The position numbers were made by a program, and so were the translations under genes. Below are positions 12,369 to 21,266 of a stretch of DNA of 51,426 bases, one piece after another (the stretch's first letter is position 1; each line of letters starts with the position of its first letter). A model generated the notes under the pieces. It worked only from the letters and a program-made list of their open reading frames with translations. It did no database searches and had not been told where the DNA came from. Origin of the DNA: Neolecta irregularis DAH-3 (Eukaryota; Ascomycota; Neolectomycetes; Neolectales; Neolectaceae); NCBI GenBank assembly GCA_001929475.1, contig LXFE01002711.1:1-51426 (forward strand), given 5' to 3'.

Positions 12369-12821
12369 TCATGAAATAATAGCCTCCATCTTAATTTCAG
12401 CTGTGTGACCGAGATTCCCGTTGTCGGTTGACAATCCGATTCCTGCATCTGCCTCTCTTTGGGAATATGGTTCTTCCTGTAGAAGCTTTAATCTGTTGGG
12501 GTAAATTTTTATATCTGAGACTCTATGAACCTTCTTTTGTGAGGGTTCCCTTTCCTGTGTGTCTTTATAGCAGCGTCGGTTTCAAAATATTTTGCGCACG
12601 CAATGCAATAGTACTTTCCTAGTCCCGGAAGATCCTCGTTTAGGGGCTGATTCTCGAGCTTTTCAATCGACCCCGGCACTGTTAAATCCGCGTGGATCTG
12701 ATCCAAGTCTTGACAGGTCAGCGCTCCCTACCATAAACCGACCTTTTGCATAGTTGCGTACTCTGTACCTTGGATCGTTCCTTGCACTGTGATGCCTTCT
12801 TTTATGCCGGATTCTGCCCAT
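12369..12821 (-). CDS. BUD20: BUD20/ZNF593-like zinc-finger ribosome export factor
   Basis: Bud20 is a shuttling factor of pre-60S ribosomal particles. Three exons encode about 115-130 residues. The basic start MGRIRHKRRHHSARNDPR splices to AKDLDQIHADLTVPGSIE, then NQPLNEDLPGLGKYYCIACA and KYFETDAAIKTHRKGNPHKRR. C-x2-C (CIAC) and H-x5-H (HRKGNPH) form the ZNF593-type U1-like finger, and the D-L-D-Q-I-H and LPGLG motifs are family hallmarks. The last exon adds LLQEEPYSQREADAGIGL, again as in Bud20. Both introns are GT-AG. It is divergent from the AMSH gene (186 nt). Confidence 0.92.
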
Positions 12822-13007
12822 GGAAATTTTCGATGAGACCCGATTCGTGACAAGGATTTTCGACACCTCGGGAAATCATCACGTGGGTTCTATAATTCCC
12901 AGCCGCCAGGCTTATGTAGACAGGTTCGTTGCGCATCAATACGCTTATTGATGATATCGTGATAGTTCAGTAGCAAATTGGAGATATAAAGTTTACGGCA
13001 CAACCGC

Positions 13008-14625
13008 ATGGCGGCAAGGCCAGGGCATTCTGTGCTTTCTTCTCAAGAAATCGCGAAGGAAGCGGCCAACTTTGCATTTCCTGATGGCAAGTCGCTGGAT
13101 TTGTGGTTGAATACAGCGAATTTATTGTATAGACAAGTTTGCATTTTTCTTGAATGAGTTTGACCGTAGGCGATTGTAAGTATTGGGAAAGGCGACAATA
13201 GGACTGCCTACGAGTATGGGATGAGATATGCCGAGTACGCATTCATTGATAGAGCTGTCTAACCCTCAAGTATAGTTATAAATAGAATCGGAAAACATCC
13301 AGATTATAGCGACACGTCTATAAGGCCAAAATTAAAAAGGATGCTCAAGGTAAGTACGACATTAAACTCTTCTTCAATCCTTTAGGCTGTCGAGAAATTG
13401 CTTGATCTCCTGGAACCAGTAAGAACAGCAATCGATAATGAATATAATTCTTTCCTCGAGAATGAGCGACTCCTTGAGGCACACAAAGCTGAATTGGATC
13501 GTCAGTCAGCGTTCCGTCATAGATCAAAGTCAAGTTTGGATAGTATCAACGAACCCTCTACAAGGCAAGCATGGGATATTGTCAAGGAAATGCAAGGTCT
13601 TATAATTCAACAGGTAAAAATGAAACGAGAAGCTGAAGTGCAGGAGCAGAAGTTCTCTTACCCGCAAATATCGCAGTCTTCCTCAAGGTAGAGTATATTC
13701 TCGACTACCCTACTGAGATACAGTGATGTCAAGAGCCAAGACATTGGCTCTCCGTCACGTTCCGTTCATTCTGTAGGACCAAGGCCAGTCCCAACGACGC
13801 AAACCCTCCCTGAAAGACCCACGAAAGAAATATTAGCCGACTCAATAGCAGAGATATCGTCGCCTCGTCCAGTCTTGAAGGATGCTTCAATCGAAGATGG
13901 AGTTCCACCGGTTGAGGATATACAAATTTTGGATCGACAATTTGCATGTAGAGGTATGCAAGAGTTCCTATAATATTTGCCAACCTGAAAGCATTTCTCG
14001 AATCTGGGGAACCTCTTCGATCTATGTTTGTCCCTAGTGAACTTCGAACCCGTTTCCTTGAGATTGCCTCCTATAATACAGCGCGTAATCTTGAGACTTG
14101 TGGAGTCTTGTGCGGACTTCTTGTATGAATTCCACGACATCAACGCTTCTAAATCCAAAAAAAAGAAAAACAACGCTTTCCATGCCAATATGTTAGTGAT
14201 TCCAGCTCAGGAGTCTACTAGTGATACTTGCGCAACAACTGATGAAGAAACTTTATTCGAATTTCAAGAGAGGCGAGACCTTCTGACACTTGGCTGGATT
14301 CATGTTTGATGATTTTCTCGAATCTACTGACGGATAGACACATCCAAGTCAAACTTGCTTCCTGTCGTCTGTTGACTTACATACCCACTGTTCTTATCAG
14401 CTGATGCTCCCAGAAGCAATTGCAATTGTCTGTGCCCCTAAACATAAGCCAGACTGGGGTGCTTTTCGATTGACCGGTCCACCAGGCATGCATATTATCA
14501 AGAATTGCAGAGCTCGAAGTCTCTTTCATCAACATGATGGTGGCCCAATATACTGTGATGCGATGTATCCTGGCCATGTGCGGGAGGTGCCTGGGATGAA
14601 GTTTGAATGGATTGATTTACGGTAA
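13008..14625 (+). CDS. AMSH/sst2-type K63 deubiquitinase (JAMM metalloprotease)
   Basis: AMSH-family enzymes cut K63-linked ubiquitin chains on endosomal cargo and work with ESCRT-0/ESCRT-III. The N-terminus (MAARPGHSVLSSQEIA, then RIGKHPDYSDTS and a coiled-coil around ENERLLEAHKAELDRQ) fits the USP8/AMSH dimerisation domain. The JAMM domain starts near PLRSMFVPSELRTRFLEIAS, with ETCGVLCG carrying the catalytic glutamate. It continues to RRDLLTLGWIHTHPSQTCF and SSVDLHTHCSYQLMLPEAI, giving the H-x-H-P-x6-S-x2-D zinc site plus the AMSH-specific cysteine and histidines. It ends PGHVREVPGMKFEWIDLR. The HTHP motif is split by a GT-AG intron after W-I-H. All seven or so introns are canonical. In fission yeast this gene is called sst2. 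Confidence 0.92.
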
Positions 14626-14688
14626 TGCTTTGATGTCTGAGAGGAGTTTGGGACGGATAATCAAAGAGATAGAAAGAAATGCTGTGGT

Positions 14689-15999
14689 TCATTGATGACC
14701 TTTCTTTGAGACCACCGAATCTGAGAATCCTGTCATCCCGCCTTCTTGGCTTATAATAGACAATATTTTCTCGCGAGAAACCAACTGCCGTCGTTGTCGT
14801 CCAATGATTGCTATGTTTCGTGTGCTTGGGATCCGCAGGTATTCCTTTTCAATCTCCCAACCAGCCCTCTCAGCCAATGAGCATATCCAGTTGGTAAACC
14901 CAGCATATTTACTCTGTCCGGTCCACGGTCCTGAATATTTGGAACCGTCTAGCGAATATGCGCAACAAGGAATGGATATGAACTGGCCGTCCGGACAGAG
15001 TGCCGCTATTAGCGGAACCCAAGGTGCCAATTGGTCGGCGTGATTACCGATGAAGAAGGTTCCTGGCGGGAAAGAATCTTCGAGGGGTAAAATTAATTTC
15101 TGACGATGATCCCCGGGATAGACATCCCATGACTTTCTTCGACGAAAGTCAACACCGTATCCCTCGTAGCCTTCGCGTTGGAGTATGTGTACCAAAAGAC
15201 CGTTCCCACATCCTAAATCAACCCATGTGGCTTTAGTATCACCCCATAATGTAATCAAGAATGCCGCAATTCCAAGATCTTCGAATACGTGCTTGGTAGG
15301 ATCTGTTTTTTCAACCCATCTGGAACAAATTTCTTTCCCATACTTGATTTTAAGTCCCTGGTATTTGTCTTGGTAAACCTCCCTAGGAACGACAAGGTCA
15401 TGGTGGAATTTCTTGATGTATCCTGCTTCTGTACTGACACAAAACTTGTGTAAAACCCGAAGTAGTTGATAACACGTCCGTTCTGTTTTCGCTGGTATTT
15501 CTTCCACTGGTAGAATGTGCAGAGAAACAGTCTCGCCATCATAGAGATAAGCAATCCCTTTGACATTCGGATGGTAAAATGGGATAGCATCTCCATGAGG
15601 CTCTAGAATAACCAGTCTTTCTGCATTGCCGGCTTTTGTAAAGACAGTGCATGTCTGGTCAAGAGAACGGTCCACTATGGGATTTCGAGGGATAAATCGT
15701 CTCACAGTAAGGTTTTTGATACTCCACCCATTAATTTGTATTTTGGTTAGATAGGTGATGTCGTCCAGGATATCTGCACGAAGAATATTTGTCGAGTTTC
15801 GTTCCGGGTGCCTTGATAATAGGTCTATTACTCGATCAAACACTTCAATCGGATAGTTTGCTATGTGCTGCAGCATAGGAACCCATTCTGAATCTCCAAA
15901 TGGGCTTGTCGCGTTTGGACCATAAGAACGTGGTTCAAACCCGATGGTTGTCTCTAACATGAGCTTGAAGAATAGAGCACACGTTTTGAGGTTTGCCAT
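14689..15999 (-). CDS. TRM44: TRM44, tRNA(Ser) Um44 2'-O-methyltransferase
   Basis: Trm44 methylates the ribose of U44 in tRNA-Ser using SAM. The gene is intronless, unusual in this window, and gives about 436 residues from the ATG at 15999. The N-terminal region has RADILDDITYLTKIQ. The SAM-binding motif is ATWVDLGCGNGLLVHIL, followed by the family signature GYGVDFRRRKSWDVYP, FFIGNHADQLAPWVP, FISIPCCAYSLDG and YAGFTNWICSLAERAGWE. The same frame stays open upstream to another ATG at 16062 (MALNGSSC), which would overlap the neighbouring TFIIIC gene. The shorter start is preferred because residues upstream look non-conserved. Confidence 0.9.
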   Translation of the reverse strand: MANLKTCALFFKLMLETTIGFEPRSYGPNATSPFGDSEWVPMLQHIANYPIEVFDRVIDLLSRHPERNSTNILRADILDDITYLTKIQINGWSIKNLTVRRFIPRNPIVDRSLDQTCTVFTKAGNAERLVILEPHGDAIPFYHPNVKGIAYLYDGETVSLHILPVEEIPAKTERTCYQLLRVLHKFCVSTEAGYIKKFHHDLVVPREVYQDKYQGLKIKYGKEICSRWVEKTDPTKHVFEDLGIAAFLITLWGDTKATWVDLGCGNGLLVHILQREGYEGYGVDFRRRKSWDVYPGDHRQKLILPLEDSFPPGTFFIGNHADQLAPWVPLIAALCPDGQFISIPCCAYSLDGSKYSGPWTGQSKYAGFTNWICSLAERAGWEIEKEYLRIPSTRNIAIIGRQRRQLVSREKILSIISQEGGMTGFSDSVVSKKGHQ

Positions 16000-16045
16000 T
16001 CTACAAACCAATATTTGTTTAATCAGTACACCAATAATACATGAA

Positions 16046-16540
16046 CTACCATTTAGCGCCATCACCCGCTATCTTCCATGTTGAAATCATACAGTCTGGC
16101 ACCCCATCCACAGCTGTATCGCTTCCATCGGGTGCAGAAGACTTTCTTTTTCCGCTCGACCTTTGTTTCTTTTTAAATCCTGGAGCTGAAGCAATTATTG
16201 GCTCTTTCCGCTCTTTTGGTTCAATTTTGACTGGCTCCATCACCAGTCGATGTTTTGTTGTTCCCACAATTGTTCCTTCTTCCCCAATGCGCTCAATAAA
16301 TATATCAGTTCCCACTGATTCTGCCCATTTGCCTTGATAAAAGAAGCCGCCAACTCGCAGAATAGGATTGGGCGACTCATTGAGACCGATCAAAGAAAAG
16401 TCGCGTACGTCCGAGAGCTTTGGTGCATTTGGGCCGAGATCTACTGTAATATAGAATGTTTCTTCCTCGTAATCCAGGTCTAGTCCTTGCTGCCCAAGTT
16501 TCCCTGGAGAAGGACCCGAACTACTTGGGGATATATCCAT
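16046..16540 (-). CDS. TFIIIC triple-barrel subunit (GTF3C6 / tau55-like)
   Basis: A subunit of RNA polymerase III factor TFIIIC. It is one exon of 164 residues from the ATG at 16540. The segment YEEETFYITVDLGPNAP, then FSLIGLNESPNPILRVGGFFYQGKW, fits the TFIIIC triple-barrel domain: an (E/D)EE-x-YV-x-LDLG-like start, an L-x-G...NP-L-(Q/R)-(I/V)-G-x-x-x-(F/Y)-x-G-x-W core, then G-T-D-I-F-IE. The C-terminal third is basic and low-complexity (GFKKKQRSSGKRKSS). The stop lies only 46 nt before the TRM44 ATG on the same strand, and TRM44's frame is open across the gap. It is divergent from eIF2A over 117 nt. Confidence 0.8.
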   Translation of the reverse strand: MDISPSSSGPSPGKLGQQGLDLDYEEETFYITVDLGPNAPKLSDVRDFSLIGLNESPNPILRVGGFFYQGKWAESVGTDIFIERIGEEGTIVGTTKHRLVMEPVKIEPKERKEPIIASAPGFKKKQRSSGKRKSSAPDGSDTAVDGVPDCMISTWKIAGDGAKW

Positions 16541-16657
16541 CAAATACTTGGTGGTGATTCAATGTCTGCTCTAAACATCTCGAAACTCCGTCCTTCTTTC
16601 TTTCTTCTATTGGTCAACCGAGTCATTTTTGTAACCCTCAGACCAGTCGATCCAACA

Positions 16658-18818
16658 ATGCCCAGCACTCAATTTGCCTGTATCAAAATGCTCCTCTCCT
16701 CAGTTTATTAATAGTATAAAGTCCGGACCTCAAAACGCATCGGTCTGACAAATGCCCATCCAGACTATAAACCGGTTGCCGGGCTTCAACAGTTTGTTCT
16801 CCACATTATAGAGAAACTCTGACTAACGCCTCTTAGACCAGAAGGCCATTTTCGGGCATTTACATATAGCCCGGATGGGCGATACAGCGCCTTTGCTTCT
16901 GTAGAGAAGTGATTGTCCAGCCTCGCCATTTTCTTATTAGTCGCAGTGTTTCTATCATTCTGACGGAAGACGGAAGTGTTGCTAATACTCTGCCCGTCAA
17001 GAATGTATACGAAATCGGATTTTCCCCACAAGGAAGCTATGTGATCACCTGGCAGCGGGCATGTATTATTGCTCTATTTAACACCTTATGCTTACCCGAT
17101 AGCAAAAGATGAGTCTGGAAACGCGACCAAAAATCTGAAGATATTTAGGGTGCTTTCAGGCGAACAGACAGCTTCGTTTGTACAAAAGAGCCAGAACGGA
17201 TGGTGTGCCGGGTTCAAATCAAGTTCTGATCGTCGCAGGAATTTACAATTCACCTACGACGAGGAATTTTGTGCGCGTGTTGTCACAAACGAAGTTCAAT
17301 TTTACAAATCGTCAGAAATGGAAAAAGGTGTTTGGAATAAACTCCGAGTTGAAGGAGTCTCTGAGTTCGCATTGTCTCCCGGTAAAAATCATGCGGTAGC
17401 AGTATTTGTACCCGAGAAGAAAGGTCAACCAGCGATTGTGAGGGTCTACAATGTTCCTCAGTTTGCCTCTTCGATATCCCAAAAAACCTTCTTCAAAGCG
17501 GACAAAGTTAAGTTCATGTGGAACCATCTTGGGACGAGTCTGTTGGTTCTGACACAAACAGATGTTGACACGACCAACAAAAGTTATTACGGAGAAAGTA
17601 ACCTGTATTTATTGGGCATTGCCGGCCAATACGATTGTAGAGTTGTTTTGGGTACGTTTTCAAGAATTTCGTAATTCTGATGGTATTAAGATAAAGAAGG
17701 GCCTATCCACGACGTCAGCTGGTCAACGAATTCGAAAGAGTTTGGTGTAGTATACGGTTGTAATAGCTTTCTTTTCAGAATTGCAAATAACCCTTTAGAC
17801 ATGCCTGCCAAGACAACGTTCTTTGATCATCGCGCAAATGCAATCAAATCTTTACCCTTGGCGCCTCGGAACACTATTCTATATTCGCCTCATGCACGTT
17901 TTATAATCGTTGCTGGATTTGGAAATCTTCAAGGAACCATGGATATTTACGACCGAGAACGAAATTTAACCAAGGTTTCTACAATTGAAGCAAGTAACAC
18001 GAGCATCTGTGAATGGAGCCCTGACGGTCGTCATATTATGACCGCAACTACGAGTCCGAGATTGCGAGTAGATAATGGCGTAAAGATTTTCCATTACACT
18101 GGTAGTCTCATCTTCACCGAAGAGATGGAAGAATTGTATGAGGTAAATTTCCTGTACCATTTAGTCTAATGCCGAGGTGACTTGGAAGCCTCAAACTCCT
18201 GACATCCATCCATTGCGTGGACTTTCACCCGCACCGACGCCCCATTCATCTGTCTCTTCGATATCTTCAAAAACACCTCGTAGGTATTCTAGCGGGACCT
18301 TTGACTAATTCAAATAGCGAAGCCGCAGGGAGCATATCGCCCACCTCATGCACGGGGTAGTGCTGTGCCTCTTCATTATAAACGTGAAGACGAAGGGGGC
18401 TTAGCGCTCGCCAATGGCGTTGTTTCAAGTACAAACGACATGTCCATACCTGGTGCCCCAGAATTAGATAAGCAGCTCAGTAAAAATGCGCAAAAGAACA
18501 AAAAGAAACGCGAGGCCGCAAAGAAGACCAAAGAAACTGAACAGCATGTATCTGAAGTTGTTGAACCGTCTCAAGCAATGCCTGCGGATGGTCTTGACCT
18601 CTCTACTATTTCAGCAGAAGATGGGAAGAAGATTAGGGCTTTGACAAAGAAATTGAAGGCTGTGGAAGATTTGAAGTTAAGGTTGGCAAATGGTGACAAA
18701 TTAGAAGCTACGCAGGTCAAAAAGATAGAGACTGGTAAGTGCATTTCCGTCCCCAAAGCTAATGCGTCTAGAGGATCAACTGCGAAAGGATCTCGCTGCT
18801 TTGGGGATAGATGCGTGA
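16658..18818 (+). CDS. eIF2A: Eukaryotic translation initiation factor 2A (eIF2A)
   Basis: eIF2A is a WD-like beta-propeller protein that can deliver Met-tRNA to ribosomes on special mRNAs. Visible blocks in order are YSPDGRYSAFASVE, LPVKNVYEIGFSPQGSY, FCARVVTNEVQFY, TFFKADKVKFMWNHLGTSL, DVDTTNKSYYGESNLYLL, EGPIHDVSWSTNSKEFG, MPAKTTFFDH and IVAGFGNLQGTMDIYDRE. Then comes a basic linker (NAQKNKKKREAAKKTKE) and a C-terminal coiled coil (IRALTKKLKAVEDLKLRL). The start MPSTQF at 16658 fits the family N-terminus. Its first intron is odd: to reach YKVRTSK in frame, removal must start at GCCTGT (16676; GC-AG, ending 16714) or at a TG dinucleotide three bases later; the GT just beyond gives a frameshift. 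Later introns are GT-AG. Confidence 0.9.
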
Positions 18819-19246
18819 AAATAACTCGTGGACTCAAAAAAGGAAGCTTATGTTAGTGTAATTCAAGAATACAAAGACCTCGCATACCACTGCTGATCTT
18901 CGCTTCTTTACCCTGACAGTCAAGACTTTTCTAGGACAGATGCCGGTATTTTCTTATCAGCCTCGATCTTTACAGCAGTTCAAGCAAAAGAATTCAACCT
19001 GTTCTCGTTTGTCTGCTCGGTTAACACACCTTAGTTGGTGCAACAGCTCCACGGAAGGCACAACCGAGGTCAGCACGCTCTACAGCGGAATAAACGGCGA
19101 CACCGGCGAATATTTGCAACAGGACTGTTGTGCGTGCGAATGTTCCGCGATGCCGAGAGAGACGGCATTCCCGCATAGTCTTTGCAAGCAGTGTCGGTCT
19201 ATATCAATCGCCAGTTCCACCATATTCACTCCACTTACAATATTCA
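18819..19246. other. Intergenic: eIF2A 3' flank and GH17 promoter
   Basis: About 430 nt. The reading frame of the GH17 signal peptide stays open upstream to an ATG at 18940, so an N-terminal extension of about 100 residues is formally possible. That stretch is rich in Ser, Cys and Thr without visible conservation and is treated as non-coding here. Confidence 0.4.
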
Positions 19247-20345
19247 TGTTGTCCATTGGTCTTGTAGTCTCATTTCTTGTCTTCTTGGCTGTCATTGGTC
19301 AGGCTCAGCCTACAAGTATGTGTTCTTCCGAGACATCAATTGACAACTTTAGACCAGCTCAGAAACCACCAGCAAGCAAAACGAGATTATGCTCATAGTG
19401 TTGTAAGTATGATTTCATTGTTCCGTCGTAATATTGTCAAAGCCTTCTTACAATCCGGCTGAGCCCATGGGGATCGCCTATTCGCCATATCAGGACGACG
19501 GAAGCTGCAAGAACCTCGACCAGGTAGTGTCTGATCTTCGACGGATCAATTCAGATGGATACCAAATTCTTAGAATGCAGGTCTTTCTGCTACTAATAGT
19601 GCTGATAATGCAGTTACGGCATTGATTGCAACCAAGTATGGATTGTTCACACAGCAATATTGAGCATCCCTAACAATAATCTCCGATTATTTCTCGGCAT
19701 CTTTGATATCTCCGATGTTTACGGCTCAGTACAAACAATCATTCGCGCTGTTAACTATGATTTTTCCAAAATTGTCACCGTTTCCGTCGGAAATGAGCTT
19801 GTCAACAACGGTATTAAAACCCCGACTGACGTCATCAATGCCATTGGAGAAGCTCGTAATCTATTGAGAGCAGCAGGATATGCTGGACCAGTCGTGACTG
19901 TGGATACATTTGTGGCACTAAAAGCACATGTCGAGCTTTGCTATGCTTCTGGTTTGTTCGATACAGCCAAAACTACTGTATTGATTGACTAGATTACGTT
20001 GCTGCTAATATCCATCCTTTCTTTGACGGACAAGTCTATCCAGAAAATTCCGGGGAGTGGGTCAGGAACCAGGTGAATGACCTAGCTGCTGCTTGCAACA
20101 ACTGGAACGTCCTCGTCACTGGTATGTTTGTTTTATGGACTAGAATTGATTCGGCAGAAACCGGGTGGCCTACCGCTGGCAACACTGTTGGCGTCTCTGT
20201 CCCTTCTATTCAGAACCAAGAGACTGCCCTTCGCTCGATTTCCAGAACATTAAATAACGGCTTTGTCAGCTTCAGCGCTTTCAATGATCTTTGGAAGGCT
20301 CCTGGACCGTTTAATTGTGAGAAGAGCTGGGGTCTCCTACGATAA
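19247..20345 (+). CDS. Secreted GH17 beta-1,3-glucanase/glucanosyltransferase (Scw/Bgl2 group)
   Basis: A cell-wall enzyme acting on beta-1,3-glucan. The ATG at 19247 gives a clean signal peptide (MLSIGLVVSFLVFLAVIGQA). After two introns the mature domain starts MGIAYSPYQDDGSCKNLDQV, the start typical of Scw4/Scw10/Scw11-type proteins. It continues YQILRIYGIDCNQVW, LFLGIFDI and IVTVSVGNELVNNG (acid/base Glu), then ANIHPFFDGQVYPENSG, ETGWPTAG (nucleophile Glu) and FSAFNDLWKAPGPFNCEKSW. The join giving RIYGIDCNQV needs a GC-AG intron at 19577-19613 (37 nt, donor GCAGGT). The nearby GT donor runs straight into a stop. The other introns are GT-AG. It is the first gene of the wall cluster. Confidence 0.88.
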
Positions 20346-21266
20346 TGTCTGCTGTCTACTTTATTTTAACTCATCAACTTCTTGTCCATATTGTTTAGTA
20401 CATGTGCGTTTTTCTTTTAGATCTGATTGAATTTTTCTTTCATGTGTATAGAGTAACGCAATATACTGAGAATCTGTCATACTGTGAAATCCTTTTCGCT
20501 CACTAGCCTCTGCAAACAGGGCTGTGTTCCTACATGCACAGACGTACTTAGTGCAGATTAGAAATCATACCCGAAGTGGACAACGCCGGCATACTACAGG
20601 CATACTACACGTGCTCGCCAACGTATTTCCAGTACCGAGCTGTAAAACAGACCTTGTTCATTTTCAGCCTTAGCCAGACAGCTGCTACTTGTTTCTTGAT
20701 GTGTGGTTACAAATTTCGAGATTCCTTTCTTCCAAGTCTCTCACGATCCTAGTCAACGAACTAGGATCCTTTCATTGTTCTAAAGCGAGTGTATAGGAAG
20801 CAATACTTCATCGTGTCCAATCGCGCGACAATGGCAAAATTGATCGTGTCTTGCTGCTACATGGTGTGCACGTTCGTCTTACTTTGTTCGCCTCGCACTA
20901 AAAGCTATACAAAGGTAATAGACGCAGTTTAAGACAGCTTCATCTATACTTCTCACTATACTTTACAATCCAAGTTTTACTGGATATTAAGCCTTGGGAA
21001 AATCGATGAAAATCGAGTTAATGATGATTTTTTCAACCTGCGTTTCATTGGGCGAAAATTTCTGACTCCTTACTGGATAAAAAAGGAGCCGGACGAAGAT
21101 TAGAGACCAATTCCAATCAAGTTAGCCTGTACCTGATGACAATCAATAAAATGGTAGAACGCCGCTCTTCTCCTATCACATCCACCCCTCATCTTCGTCT
21201 CTCCTTCATATAAAATCCGTCTTATTTCCTTCAAAGGATTCCATTTGCATCACCAAATTTGCCAAA
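20346..21266. promoter_or_regulatory. Long intergenic region and promoter of the first GH72 gene
   Basis: About 920 nt without a credible ORF. An ATATAAAA box lies at 21208-21215, about 60 nt before the ATG of the GH72 gene, and a CCAATCA motif lies at about 21114-21120. A perfect 9-bp hairpin is at 20745-20768, and a short direct repeat (GGCATACTACA) near 20588-20608. The length suggests a regulated promoter compared with the 100-nt gaps elsewhere. Confidence 0.5.
20745..20768. repeat. Perfect 9-bp inverted repeat (hairpin)
   Basis: GATCCTAGT and ACTAGGATC flank a six-base loop (CAACGA). It could be a weak structure or a binding site. There is no T-run after it and no gene ends close by, so a terminator role is not supported. 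Confidence 0.4.

Noticed and set aside
16000-16062. Upstream TRM44 start overlapping the TFIIIC gene
   Set aside because: The added residues look non-conserved; the ATG at 15999 suffices. Noted as a possible sign of tight coupling only.
17200-17240. Possible extra short in-frame intron in eIF2A
   Set aside because: Donor and acceptor words exist, but the only frame-keeping version is 27 nt, shorter than any firm intron here; the segment was left as exon.
18940-19246. N-terminal extension of the GH17 protein
   Set aside because: The frame is open but shows no conservation, while the ATG at 19247 directly starts a good signal peptide.
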